64,000 nt of DNA from Pseudosulfitobacter pseudonitzschiae (GTDB taxonomy: Bacteria; Pseudomonadota; Alphaproteobacteria; Rhodobacterales; Rhodobacteraceae): positions 620,001 to 684,000 of the forward strand of contig NZ_FQVP01000003.1 in the NCBI RefSeq assembly GCF_900129395.1. The letters are read 5' to 3'. This document shows, in pieces, positions 40,681 through 49,517 of the stretch. A program made the position numbers and the translations under genes. A model generated the notes under the pieces. It was not told the DNA's origin, ran no database searches, and worked only from the letters and a program-made list of their open reading frames with translations. Position 1 is the first letter of the stretch; each line of letters starts with the position of its first letter.

Positions 40681-42639
40681 ATGACCAGACTTATTGCCGC
40701 CACGCTGGCCCTGTTGCTGACCTGTGTCAGTGCCTTTGCACAGGACGCGACCGGACCGATCCAGCAGGTGCTGCAAGAGCACCGCGACACGATCCTCAAA
40801 AGCTCGCGCACGACCATTGGTCCGGCGATTGACGCCGTGGCCGACAGCGGTCTTCCGCAGGCGCAGGCAGTGCTCGAGGCATGGTCGGACAAGAACATGT
40901 GGCTGCGCGAGGCGGACGGTTTGTTTTTTCGCGCGGAAAAGGCAGAGGGCGGCTATGCGCTGACGGATTTCGACAGCGGTGAAGTGGTCGGCGTGGTCGA
41001 CAAGGACGCGCTGGACCAGATCAAACCCAACAGCGGCATCCGCGCGCTGATCGGCACGGCGCTGGTGCAGTTCCAACTGAAAGACCCCGACCCCAGGCGC
41101 CGCCAGGATGCGCTGACCTCGATTTCCCGCGATCCTGACCAAGCGCTGCTGAAACCGCTGCGCAATTCCATCGAGATGGAGACCGACGCGACCCTGAAGG
41201 CGCAAAAGCTGCGGCTGGAACGCCTGTTGACCATCGGCTATGACGCAGACCCGGATGCGCGGGTGCAGGCGATGGCCGATATGTCGGGCGACTTGGGCGT
41301 TGACGTGCGCGCCACGCTGAATCCGCTGGTGGCCACCCGCCGCACCGTGGCGCAGGGCGGTGTGCCCGAGGGCACGAACGTCGCCGCGATCCTTAAGCCC
41401 GGCTCGGACGCACTCAGCAAGGTTGCGGCCTACGATATGCTGGTCGCCGCCGATCTGGCCCCTCCGCGTGTGACGGATGCGGCCATCCGTGCGGCGCTCG
41501 AGGCCAACATCACCGATGGCCGCGTGGGCGGCGTGGCCGTGCAACAACTGAACACCGACGCGGCGCGTCGCACGGCTTACATCACGCTGGCCGAAGCAGG
41601 CACCGTGCCGCCCTTCATTTCCGAGGACGAGGTTCAAGCCACGCTGGATGAATTTACCTTCTATGACGCCTATTTCGATCCCTCTGCACAGGTGACCGAC
41701 GCGGCCAATGATGCGCTGAACGCGATCAAGCTGAAGGTTGGGATGAACCAGGCCGCCGACCTGACGCTGGACGCGCTGTCTTTGGCGTCGATCTATTTTC
41801 TGGCCGCCATCGGCCTTGCCATCACCTTTGGCGTGATGGGGGTGATCAACATGGCGCATGGCGAGTTCATCATGATGGGCGCCTATACCGGCTATGTGGT
41901 CCAGCAGGTCATTCCCAACCACACCGTGTCGATCCTCGTGGCGATCCCGCTGGCCTTTGCTGTGACCTTTGCCGCCGGGGTGGCGATGGAGCGGCTGGTG
42001 ATCCGCTGGCTGTACAACCGTCCGCTGGAAACACTGTTGGCGACCTTTGGTATCTCGATTGCGCTGCAACAGTTGGCCAAGAACATCTTTGGCACCCAAG
42101 CCCGCCCGCTGACCTCGCCCGCGTGGTTGGACGGGGCGCTGACGCTGAACGACGTGGTGTCGATCAGCTATATCCGCATCGCGATTTTCTTTCTGGCGCT
42201 GTTCTTCCTCGCGGTGTTCCTGTTCATCATGAAGCGCACGCGGCTGGGGCTGGAAACCCGCGCGGTGACGCAGAACCCGCGCATGGCGGCGTCGATGGGG
42301 ATCAATCCGGGGCGGGTGAACATGCTGACCTTTGGCTTGGGGTCAGGCATCGCGGGTGTTGCCGGCGTGGCGATTGGCCTCTTCGCCAAGGTGACCTCGG
42401 AACTGGGATCAGACTACATCGTGCAAAGCTTCATGACCGTGGTCGTCGGCGGCGTCGGCAACATCTGGGGCACGCTGGCGGGGGCCACGATGATCGGGTT
42501 CCTGCAAAAGGGCATCGAATGGGGCAACCCCAGCAACACGCTGGCGGCACAGACCTATATGATCGTCTTTATCATCATTTTCATCCAGTTCCGGCCAAGG
42601 GGTATCATCGCCCTCAAAGGCCGCGCGGCGGGGGATTGA
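40681..42639 (+). CDS. urtB: Urea ABC transporter permease UrtB
   Basis: A 652-aa protein with two parts. Residues 1-20 are a signal sequence and about 21-360 form a periplasmic, helical-repeat-like domain. About residues 361-650 are a LivH-type permease with GVMGVINMAHGEFIMMGAYTGYVVQ and NMLTFGLGSGIAGVAGVAIG. The long N-terminal extension is common for UrtB but absent from amino-acid LivH permeases. It pairs with UrtC in the membrane. It is followed 4 bp later by urtC. Confidence 0.96.
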   Translation: MTRLIAATLALLLTCVSAFAQDATGPIQQVLQEHRDTILKSSRTTIGPAIDAVADSGLPQAQAVLEAWSDKNMWLREADGLFFRAEKAEGGYALTDFDSGEVVGVVDKDALDQIKPNSGIRALIGTALVQFQLKDPDPRRRQDALTSISRDPDQALLKPLRNSIEMETDATLKAQKLRLERLLTIGYDADPDARVQAMADMSGDLGVDVRATLNPLVATRRTVAQGGVPEGTNVAAILKPGSDALSKVAAYDMLVAADLAPPRVTDAAIRAALEANITDGRVGGVAVQQLNTDAARRTAYITLAEAGTVPPFISEDEVQATLDEFTFYDAYFDPSAQVTDAANDALNAIKLKVGMNQAADLTLDALSLASIYFLAAIGLAITFGVMGVINMAHGEFIMMGAYTGYVVQQVIPNHTVSILVAIPLAFAVTFAAGVAMERLVIRWLYNRPLETLLATFGISIALQQLAKNIFGTQARPLTSPAWLDGALTLNDVVSISYIRIAIFFLALFFLAVFLFIMKRTRLGLETRAVTQNPRMAASMGINPGRVNMLTFGLGSGIAGVAGVAIGLFAKVTSELGSDYIVQSFMTVVVGGVGNIWGTLAGATMIGFLQKGIEWGNPSNTLAAQTYMIVFIIIFIQFRPRGIIALKGRAAGD

Positions 42640-42643
42640 GACC

Positions 42644-43873
42644 ATGAACCGTTCATTCGTTGCACGAAACCCGTCGGTCCTGATCTTCCTTGCCCTGCTG
42701 GCGCTGTTTACGCTGGGGGTCACGATCCTGTCCGAGGGCTTTGGCGTGGGCATGGTGTCCACCAGTTTTGTCAAGACCTTGGGCAAGACGCTGTGCCTGT
42801 GTCTGGTGGCCGTGGCAATGGACCTGATCTGGGGCTATGCCGGTATCCTCAGCCTGGGACATTTCGCGTTCTTCGGGTTGGGCGGCTACATGATCGGCAT
42901 GTGGCTGATGTATGAACGCACCCGCCTGATCGTGGTGGATGCGCTGGCGCAGGGCCAACTGCCCCCCACGCCCCAAGAGGTTGTCGATGGCATCGGCAAC
43001 CAGATTTTCGGCGTGGTCGGCAGCAGCGATTTCCCCGTCATCTGGTCCTTTGCCGACAGTCTGACGCTGCAACTGGCGATGGTCGTGCTGGTGCCGGGCC
43101 TGCTGGCGCTGGTCTTTGGCTGGCTGGCCTTCCGCAGCCGCGTCACGGGCGTTTACCTGTCGATCCTGACACAGGCGATGACCTTGGCGCTGGCGCTGTA
43201 CCTGTTCCAGAACGACAGCGGTTTGCGCGGCAACAACGGCCTGTCGGGCCTGCAGAACCTTCCGGGCGTGAATGCGTCGCAGGACGTGGTGTCGATGTGG
43301 TTCTTCTGGGCCTCGGCGCTGGCGCTGGGGTTGGGCTATCTGCTGGCGGCATGGGTGGTGTCGGGCAAATTCGGCTCGGTCATCCGCGGCATCCGCGACA
43401 ACGAGGCGCGCGTGCGCTTCCTGGGCTATTCGGTCGAGGCCTACAAGCTGGCGATGTTCACGCTGACCGCCTGTATCGCGGCCATCGCGGGGGCGCTGTA
43501 TTACCCGCAGGCGGGCATCATCAACCCGGCCGAGATTGCCCCCATCGCGTCGATCTATCTGGCCGTCTGGGTGGCCATCGGCGGGCGCGGGCGGCTGTAT
43601 GGTGCCGTGATCGGTGCAGCCGTGGTCAGCCTGCTGTCCACTTGGTTCACCGGCGGGCAGGCACCGGACGTGCCGCTGGGGTTCTACACGATCAAATGGG
43701 TCGACTGGTGGCTGGTGCTGCTGGGGCTGTCCTTTGTCGGCGTCACCCTGTTTGCCCCGCAAGGCATCGGCGGGCTGTTTGACCTTATCAGCGACCGGCT
43801 GCGCCCGAACCGGCACGGCGCCGACCTTGGCCCCGATCAGGGATCGCTGCGCGAGAAGGAGGCCCAGCAATGA
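42644..43873 (+). CDS. urtC: Urea ABC transporter permease UrtC
   Basis: A 409-aa LivM-type permease with about ten hydrophobic segments. It contains DLIWGYAGILSLGHFAFFGLGGYMIGMWLMYER and SVIRGIRDNEARVRFLGYSVEAYKL, the UrtC/LivM signature. The hydrophilic C-terminus ends in a short charged tail. The stop overlaps the urtD start (ATGA), giving coupled synthesis of permease and ATPase. Confidence 0.96.
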   Translation: MNRSFVARNPSVLIFLALLALFTLGVTILSEGFGVGMVSTSFVKTLGKTLCLCLVAVAMDLIWGYAGILSLGHFAFFGLGGYMIGMWLMYERTRLIVVDALAQGQLPPTPQEVVDGIGNQIFGVVGSSDFPVIWSFADSLTLQLAMVVLVPGLLALVFGWLAFRSRVTGVYLSILTQAMTLALALYLFQNDSGLRGNNGLSGLQNLPGVNASQDVVSMWFFWASALALGLGYLLAAWVVSGKFGSVIRGIRDNEARVRFLGYSVEAYKLAMFTLTACIAAIAGALYYPQAGIINPAEIAPIASIYLAVWVAIGGRGRLYGAVIGAAVVSLLSTWFTGGQAPDVPLGFYTIKWVDWWLVLLGLSFVGVTLFAPQGIGGLFDLISDRLRPNRHGADLGPDQGSLREKEAQQ

Positions 43874-44610
43874 GCACGCTTCTGGAAGTCTCCGGTGTCT
43901 CGGTCAGCTTTGACGGCTTTCGCGCCATCAACAACCTGTCCTTCCGCATCGCGGATGCCGAAATGCGGGCGGTGATCGGGCCGAACGGCGCGGGCAAGAC
44001 CACGTTCATGGACATTGTCACAGGCAAGACCAAGCCCGACGAGGGCAGGGTGCTGTGGGGCGAAAAATCGGTGTCGTTGCTGAAGATGTCCGAGGCCAAG
44101 ATCGCGCAGGCGGGCGTGGGGCGCAAGTTTCAGAAGCCCACGGTGTTCGAAGATCAAAGCGTGCAGGAGAACCTGCTGATGGCGCTGAAAAAGCCGCGCG
44201 GCTGGTTGCCCGTGTTGTCATACAGGCCCTCCGAGGAAGACTTGGCCAAGGTCGCCACACTGGCAGACGACATCGGCTTGGGTGACGCGCTGCTGCGCAA
44301 GTCGGGCGAGCTGAGCCACGGGCAAAAGCAATGGCTTGAGATCGGCATTCTGCTGGCACAGGAGCCGCGCCTGCTGCTGGTCGATGAACCTGCCGCTGGC
44401 ATGACGCCGGAGGAGCGCGAAAAAACCACCGACATCCTGGTCGAGGCGGCCAAGACCCGCGCCGTGGTCGTGGTCGAACACGATATGGAGTTCGTGCGCC
44501 GCCTGAACTGCAAGGTCACCGTGCTGCACGAAGGCTCGGTTCTGGCCGAAGGATCGCTGGACCACGTCACATCAAATCAGGACGTCATCGACGTCTATCT
44601 GGGGCGCTGA
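43870..44610 (+). CDS. urtD: Urea ABC transporter ATP-binding protein UrtD
   Basis: A 246-aa LivG-like ATPase. Walker A GPNGAGKTT is at about residues 37-45. The signature LSHGQKQWLEIGILL is the UrtD-specific variant (SHGQ rather than SGGQ), and Walker B is LLLVDEPAAGMTPEER. AAGG-type ribosome site AAGGAGG precedes ATG 43870 within urtC. It works with UrtE to drive UrtBC. Confidence 0.96.
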   Translation: MSTLLEVSGVSVSFDGFRAINNLSFRIADAEMRAVIGPNGAGKTTFMDIVTGKTKPDEGRVLWGEKSVSLLKMSEAKIAQAGVGRKFQKPTVFEDQSVQENLLMALKKPRGWLPVLSYRPSEEDLAKVATLADDIGLGDALLRKSGELSHGQKQWLEIGILLAQEPRLLLVDEPAAGMTPEEREKTTDILVEAAKTRAVVVVEHDMEFVRRLNCKVTVLHEGSVLAEGSLDHVTSNQDVIDVYLGR

Positions 44611-44612
44611 AT

Positions 44613-45308
44613 ATGCTGAGTTTGAATGACCTGACGCTGCACTATGGCCACAGCCAGATCCTGAACGGGATTTCGATGCAGGCGGCACAGGGCGAGGTGA
44701 CCTGCGTGATGGGCACCAACGGCGTGGGCAAGACCAGCCTGATCAAGGCCATTTCGGGCACCCATCCGCGCACGGCGGGCACGCTGTCGCTGGACGGGCA
44801 GGACCTGCCAGTGCTGCCTGCGCACAAACTGGCGCATCTGGGTGTGGCCTATGTTCCGCAGGGCCGCGAGATTTTTCCGCTGATGACGGTGAAGGAAAAC
44901 CTGGAAACCGGCTTTGTCTGCCTGCCGCCTGATGAACATTTCATCCCGGATCATATTTACGAGCTGTTTCCCGTGCTCAAGGACATGACATCGCGGCGCG
45001 GCGGCGATCTGTCGGGCGGGCAGCAACAGCAACTGGCCATCGCGCGGGCGCTGATCACCAAGCCCAAGCTTTTGCTGCTGGACGAACCGACGGAAGGCAT
45101 TCAGCCCAACATCATCCAGCAGATCGGCAACGTGATCCGCCTGTTGCGCGATCAGGGGGAGATGGCGATCGTGCTGGTCGAGCAATATTTCGAATTCGCC
45201 TATGATCTGGCAGACCGTTTCGTGGTGCTGCGCCGTGGCGCGGTGGTGCTGGAAGGGTCCAAGGCAGACGTGCCCAAATCCGAGGTGCTGCGCGGCGTGT
45301 CCGTCTGA
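44613..45308 (+). CDS. urtE: Urea ABC transporter ATP-binding protein UrtE
   Basis: A 231-aa LivF-like ATPase. Walker A GTNGVGKTS is at about residues 33-41, the signature is LSGGQQQQLAIARAL, Walker B is LLLLDEPTEGIQPNIIQQ, and YVPQGREIFPLMTVKENLETG is typical of UrtE. It starts 2 bp after urtD and ends the operon. A GTGCGC/GCGCAC inverted repeat follows about 30 bp after the stop. Confidence 0.96.
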   Translation: MLSLNDLTLHYGHSQILNGISMQAAQGEVTCVMGTNGVGKTSLIKAISGTHPRTAGTLSLDGQDLPVLPAHKLAHLGVAYVPQGREIFPLMTVKENLETGFVCLPPDEHFIPDHIYELFPVLKDMTSRRGGDLSGGQQQQLAIARALITKPKLLLLDEPTEGIQPNIIQQIGNVIRLLRDQGEMAIVLVEQYFEFAYDLADRFVVLRRGAVVLEGSKADVPKSEVLRGVSV

Positions 45309-45402
45309 GCCGGGATGCGTGAAGGGCTGTGCGCTGGCGCACTTGCAATTCCTGACAAAAATAGGCAGGTATTGGCGCAAATGCTTTTGCAAGGACCCTG
45401 CC

Positions 45403-46158
45403 ATGACAGATCACACCATTGATGCGCCTCGCATCCTGCGCACCCGCCACGAATTGCGCCGCAGGCACCTGACCGTCGCGGCGACCGAACGGCTGACCCC
45501 GCACATGATCCGCCTGACCCTGACCGGGGCGGACCTGCACGACTTTGCCAGTGCCGCACCGGACGATCACATGAAGCTGGTCCTGAACGCCGACAGCGAC
45601 AGCCCGCAAATGCGCGACTATACCCCGCGCCGGTTCAACGCGCAGGAACTGGTGGTGGATGTGGTCGACCACCCCGGCGGACCCGCCGCCGACTGGGCGC
45701 GTGCCGCCGCTGTGGGCGACGCGATCACCATCGGCGGCCCGCGCGGCAGCCAGCGGATCGAGGGCGACATCGACCATTGGCTGTTGATCGGCGATGAAAC
45801 CGCGCTGCCCGCCATCGGTCGCTGGATCGAGGAGATGCCCGCCGCGACGCGCGTGACCAGCATCGTCGGCGTGCCGGATGCGGCGGACGAACAGACCGTG
45901 ACCACCGCTGCCGATTGGACGGCACACTGGCTGCACCGTCCGCTGGATCAAGCAACCGATCCCGCGCCCTATCTCGCGGCGCTCGACGCCATGCCCCTTG
46001 GCCCGCGCACCTTTGTCTGGGTTGCAGCCGAAGCCATGGTGGCCCGCGCCATCCGCACGCACCTGCTGGAAAACGGGCACCACAAACAGTGGATCAAGGC
46101 CTCGGGCTATTGGGTGGCGGGGCAGGCGGATGCGTCGGACAAGGGCATCGAGGACTGA
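45403..46158 (+). CDS. Siderophore-interacting protein (ViuB/SIP family FAD reductase)
   Basis: A 251-aa ferredoxin-reductase-fold protein that reduces ferric siderophores in the cytoplasm. The FAD-binding motif MRDYTPRRFN (about residues 67-76), the phosphate-binding GPRGSQ, the family phrase HWLLIGDETALPAIGRWIEEMP and the C-terminal GYWVAGQADASDKG all fit PF08021/PF04954. The start at 45403 is chosen because the extra upstream sequence overlaps urtE. It stands alone here; no siderophore receptor or synthesis genes are nearby. Confidence 0.93.
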   Translation: MTDHTIDAPRILRTRHELRRRHLTVAATERLTPHMIRLTLTGADLHDFASAAPDDHMKLVLNADSDSPQMRDYTPRRFNAQELVVDVVDHPGGPAADWARAAAVGDAITIGGPRGSQRIEGDIDHWLLIGDETALPAIGRWIEEMPAATRVTSIVGVPDAADEQTVTTAADWTAHWLHRPLDQATDPAPYLAALDAMPLGPRTFVWVAAEAMVARAIRTHLLENGHHKQWIKASGYWVAGQADASDKGIED

Positions 46159-46340
46159 CCCCACACTGGTTTGGATGTGCCGAAGGTCAGATGACCTTCC
46201 TTTCGCGCGCAGGCTCGAGATGGAAATCCAGACGTTCGTGCACATTGCAGCGCATAGCAGGATTGCGCCCTTAGCGGCCAAAGTTGCGTTTTGCGTAAAT
46301 GCCAGTTTTGTGAGAGCTTTCCTCACATGTTGAACTTCAG

Positions 46341-47012
46341 ATGTGCGAGACTGAAATGACAGACAAGCTTGTAATATGGACGTTTGAATGGGTGCGAATG
46401 ACCAATGGTCCCGCGGGCTTCGTGCGGGACTTGCGGCTCAGATGGGCATGTGAAGAGGCCGGTATCGACTATGATGTCAAAACCGTCCCGCTCGTAGAGA
46501 AAACCGCGGAACATTTCTCCCGTCAGCCCTTTGGTCAGGTCCCGTTCATAAAGGACGGCGAGATCGAGATATTTGAAAGCGGGGCTTGTTTGCTGCACAT
46601 CGCGCGCAAAAGCGAGGTTCTGATGCCGCGCGATCCTTTCGGAGAGGCTGAAACACTTCAATGGACAATCGCCGCGCTCAATTCCGTGGAAACGATTTCT
46701 GTTCCGTGGTGGTTTCTCGAAGTCACCGGCGCAAAGGAAAATGGCCTTACCAATTGGCTTGAAAGCCGCCTTTCTTATCTTGAGGGAATTCTTGGCGAAC
46801 GCGAGTGGTTGGTATCGGATCGCTTCACCGTCGCTGATCTGCTGATGGCTGATGTGCTGCGCGTAGAAAAAATCCGGGCGCTTGGTGATCGTCCGGCATC
46901 CGAGGCTTACATCCAGCGCGTGACGAATCGTCCTGCATTTCAAAAAGCATACGCGGCGCAGATGGCGCATTTTGAAGCCGCCGACGCTGCGCGGAACAAG
47001 GCCGGAACTTGA
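46341..47012 (+). CDS. Glutathione S-transferase family protein
   Basis: A 223-aa (or 218 aa from ATG 46356) soluble transferase. The N-terminal thioredoxin-like domain (residues 10-85) has FGQVPFIKDGEIEIFESGACLLHIARK, the conserved cis-Pro and glutathione gamma-Glu-binding Glu-Ser. The helical C-domain contains DRFTVADLLMADVLR, the GST N-cap box. The catalytic N-terminal residue is not obvious (TFEWVRMTNG). It uses less extreme GC codons than its neighbours, and its AT-rich upstream region stands out, but I see no mobile element. Substrate unknown. Confidence 0.9.
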   Translation: MCETEMTDKLVIWTFEWVRMTNGPAGFVRDLRLRWACEEAGIDYDVKTVPLVEKTAEHFSRQPFGQVPFIKDGEIEIFESGACLLHIARKSEVLMPRDPFGEAETLQWTIAALNSVETISVPWWFLEVTGAKENGLTNWLESRLSYLEGILGEREWLVSDRFTVADLLMADVLRVEKIRALGDRPASEAYIQRVTNRPAFQKAYAAQMAHFEAADAARNKAGT

Positions 47013-47307
47013 TTGCGGAGGACCACCATAATTTCTATCGGGTTAGCCGCATCTCGCTGAATAAGGATAATGTCTCTGGAACATCAGGCGGCAGCTAAAT
47101 CCGCTGTGCATCAACAATACCCACCCCAAGCGTCAATATTGCGTCATGCGGCGTGCGGCCCGGAATCCGTCAAATCAGCCCAAGCCGCCAAAGATGCGCG
47201 ACGGTCCGCAAGGCCCGCGTGCATTCGGGCAAGGCGGATTTTGTGCGCCCACCCCCCGCAGGCGTTCTTGACCTCTGTCGGCCCATGCCATAACTAACCG
47301 GTGCTAC

Positions 47308-47381
47308 GCGGGCGTTGTGTAGTGGTAAGACCTTAGCCTTCCAAGCTAATGACGCGGGTTCGATTCCCGCCGCCCGCTCCA
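47308..47381 (+). tRNA. tRNA-Gly (anticodon TCC)
   Basis: A 74-nt cloverleaf: acceptor GCGGGCG pairs with CGCCCGC, the anticodon stem TTAGC/GCTAA encloses loop CTTCCAA with anticodon TCC, the T arm has GCGGGTTCGATTCCCGC, and a genomic CCA ends the gene. It reads GGA (and wobble) glycine codons. It lies just upstream of the ABC exporter; tRNA genes can be integration sites, but no integrase or duplicated 3' end was seen. Confidence 0.96.
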
Positions 47382-47488
47382 GCCTTCCCCTTCCTGACCG
47401 ATTTGCCTGCGAAAGTGGGGCCTTTGTCGCATTGACCCCATGGCGCACAGCCGCCACAAGTCGGGCCGAAGTGAATTCAGGAGCCGTC

Positions 47489-49315
47489 ATGGCCGAGCAG
47501 ACCCCGCAGACCGTCCAAACCACCACCCCCGTGCCCGGCAAAGGCGATGACCAGCGTGCTGCCTCCAAGCGCATTGGCAATCTGGCCGCGCTCTGGCCAT
47601 TCGTGACGCCCTATCGTCGCCTGATGGTCGCGGCGATCACGGCGCTGGTGTTGACCGCCGTGGTGTCGTTGACCCTGCCGCTGGCCGTGCGCCGCGTGGT
47701 CGACAACTTTCGCACGCAGGACGGCGCGCTGTTGAACCAGTATTTCATGGCCGCCATCGGCATCGCCGGATTGCTGGCCGTGGGGACCGCGCTGCGCTAT
47801 GCGCTGGTGACGCGGCTGGGCGAGCGGGTGGTGGCGGACATCCGCAAGGCGGTCTTTGACCGCGTGATCGGTATGAGCCCTGCGTTCTACGAAAAGATCA
47901 TGACCGGCGAAGTGCTCAGCCGGATCACCACGGACACCACGCTGATCCTGTCGGTGATCGGGTCCAGCGCGTCGATCGCCCTGCGCAACATGCTGATTTT
48001 CGCGGGCGGCCTCGTGCTGATGCTGCTGACCTCGGCCAAGCTGACGGGGCTGGTGCTGTTGATCGTGCCCGCCGTGGTCATTCCGATCCTGGTGCTGGGG
48101 CGACGCCTGCGGGTCATCAGCCGCGAAAACCAGGACTGGATCGCGGCGTCCTCGGGCAGTGCCTCCGAGGCGCTGGGGGCGGTTCAGACCGTACAGGCGT
48201 TCACCCAGGAGGCGGCGACGCGCGCGCAGTTCAGCGACGTGACCGAACGCAGCTATGATGCCGCCGGGCGACGCATTCGCACGCGGGCGCTGATGACGAT
48301 GATCGTGATATTCCTGGTCTTTTCGGGCGTTGTCGGCGTGCTGTGGATCGGCGCCAATGACGTGCGCGCAGGCGTGATGTCCTCGGGCGCGCTGATCCAG
48401 TTCGTGATCTACGCGGTCATGGTCGCGGGCGGGGTCGCGGCCCTGTCGGAAATCTGGGGCGAGTTGCAGCGCGCCGCAGGGGCCACCGAGCGGCTGGTCG
48501 AGCTGTTGACCGTCGAGGACAGCGTGCAGGACGCGGCGACCACTGCCGTGTTGCCGACACCGGTTCGGGGCAGCATCCGCTTTGACGATGTTTCGTTCAG
48601 CTATCCGGCGCGCCCCGATGTTTCGGCGCTGGATCATGTGACGCTTGAGATTGCACCCGGTGAAACCGTGGCCTTTGTCGGCCCGTCCGGCGCGGGCAAG
48701 ACAACCGTGATCCAGATGCTCTTGCGGTTCTACGAGCCGCAGTCGGGGCGGGTCATGATCGACGGCGTGGACCTCAGCACAGTGGCGCGCGACGTCTTCC
48801 GCCGCCATATCGCGCTGGTGCCGCAGGACCCGGTGATCTTTGCCGCCTCGGCCCGCGACAACATTGGTTTTGGCCGCCCCGGTGCGACCGAGACCGAGAT
48901 CGAAGCCGCAGCCCGCGCCGCTGCGGCGCATGAGTTCATCATGGGCCTGCCCGAGGGCTATGACGCCTATCTGGGCGAGCGTGGCGTGATGCTGTCGGGC
49001 GGGCAAAAGCAGCGCATCGCCATTGCCCGCGCCATCCTGCGCGACGCACCCGTGCTGTTGCTGGACGAAGCGACCAGCGCGCTGGACGCCGAAAGCGAAC
49101 GCGCGGTGCAAGAGGCGTTCGAGACGCTGAGCCGGGGCCGCACCACGTTGATCGTGGCACACCGGCTGGCCACGGTGAAGAAAGCCGACCGGATCGTGGT
49201 GATGGAGCAAGGCCGTATCGTGGCCGTGGGCACCCATGACGAACTGGTGGCCCAGGACGGGCTGTACGCACGCCTGGCCAAGTTGCAATTCACCGCAGAT
49301 CTGGCGGCGCAATAG
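47489..49315 (+). CDS. ABC exporter (fused transmembrane and ATPase domains, MsbA-like)
   Basis: A 608-aa half-transporter. Residues 1-35 are a polar leader, then six transmembrane helices (about 45-330, ABC_membrane domain), then the ATPase domain. Walker A GPSGAGKTTV is near residue 398, the signature [16 protein letters not shown] near 500 and Walker B VLLLDEATSALDAESE near 520, with an H-loop in IVAHRLATVKKAD. It homodimerises to flip lipids or export drugs or peptides; substrate unresolved. The start ATG 47489 is chosen because the longer frame runs through the tRNA gene. Confidence 0.93.
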   Translation: MAEQTPQTVQTTTPVPGKGDDQRAASKRIGNLAALWPFVTPYRRLMVAAITALVLTAVVSLTLPLAVRRVVDNFRTQDGALLNQYFMAAIGIAGLLAVGTALRYALVTRLGERVVADIRKAVFDRVIGMSPAFYEKIMTGEVLSRITTDTTLILSVIGSSASIALRNMLIFAGGLVLMLLTSAKLTGLVLLIVPAVVIPILVLGRRLRVISRENQDWIAASSGSASEALGAVQTVQAFTQEAATRAQFSDVTERSYDAAGRRIRTRALMTMIVIFLVFSGVVGVLWIGANDVRAGVMSSGALIQFVIYAVMVAGGVAALSEIWGELQRAAGATERLVELLTVEDSVQDAATTAVLPTPVRGSIRFDDVSFSYPARPDVSALDHVTLEIAPGETVAFVGPSGAGKTTVIQMLLRFYEPQSGRVMIDGVDLSTVARDVFRRHIALVPQDPVIFAASARDNIGFGRPGATETEIEAAARAAAAHEFIMGLPEGYDAYLGERGVMLSGGQKQRIAIARAILRDAPVLLLDEATSALDAESERAVQEAFETLSRGRTTLIVAHRLATVKKADRIVVMEQGRIVAVGTHDELVAQDGLYARLAKLQFTADLAAQ

Positions 49316-49517
49316 CAAGGCGGGCAGGGGGCCAGCCCCCCGACGCTGGCGCGTCTCCCCCCGGAGTTTATCTGGCAAGATGAAGGGTGTCAGGCTTACG
49401 CTGCGTCGGCCGATGGCTGCCTTGCGCCTGATATGCTTGCGCAATTGCTGAAACCACCGCATCTTGTCAGGTAAGGAAAAAGCCACACGGGAGCGGTGGC
49501 GACAGGGAGGATATACC

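Noticed and set aside
40078-42099. Minus-strand ORF (673 codons) over urtA/urtB
   Set aside because: Antisense shadow; it spans an intercistronic hairpin and carries no family motif.
47070-47297. 75-codon plus-strand ORF upstream of tRNA-Gly
   Set aside because: No family-like sequence or convincing ribosome site; rich in Arg/Ala/Pro as random high-GC sequence would be.
47308-47381. tRNA-Gly as an integration site for a genomic island
   Set aside because: No integrase, no repeated tRNA 3' end and no mobile genes nearby.
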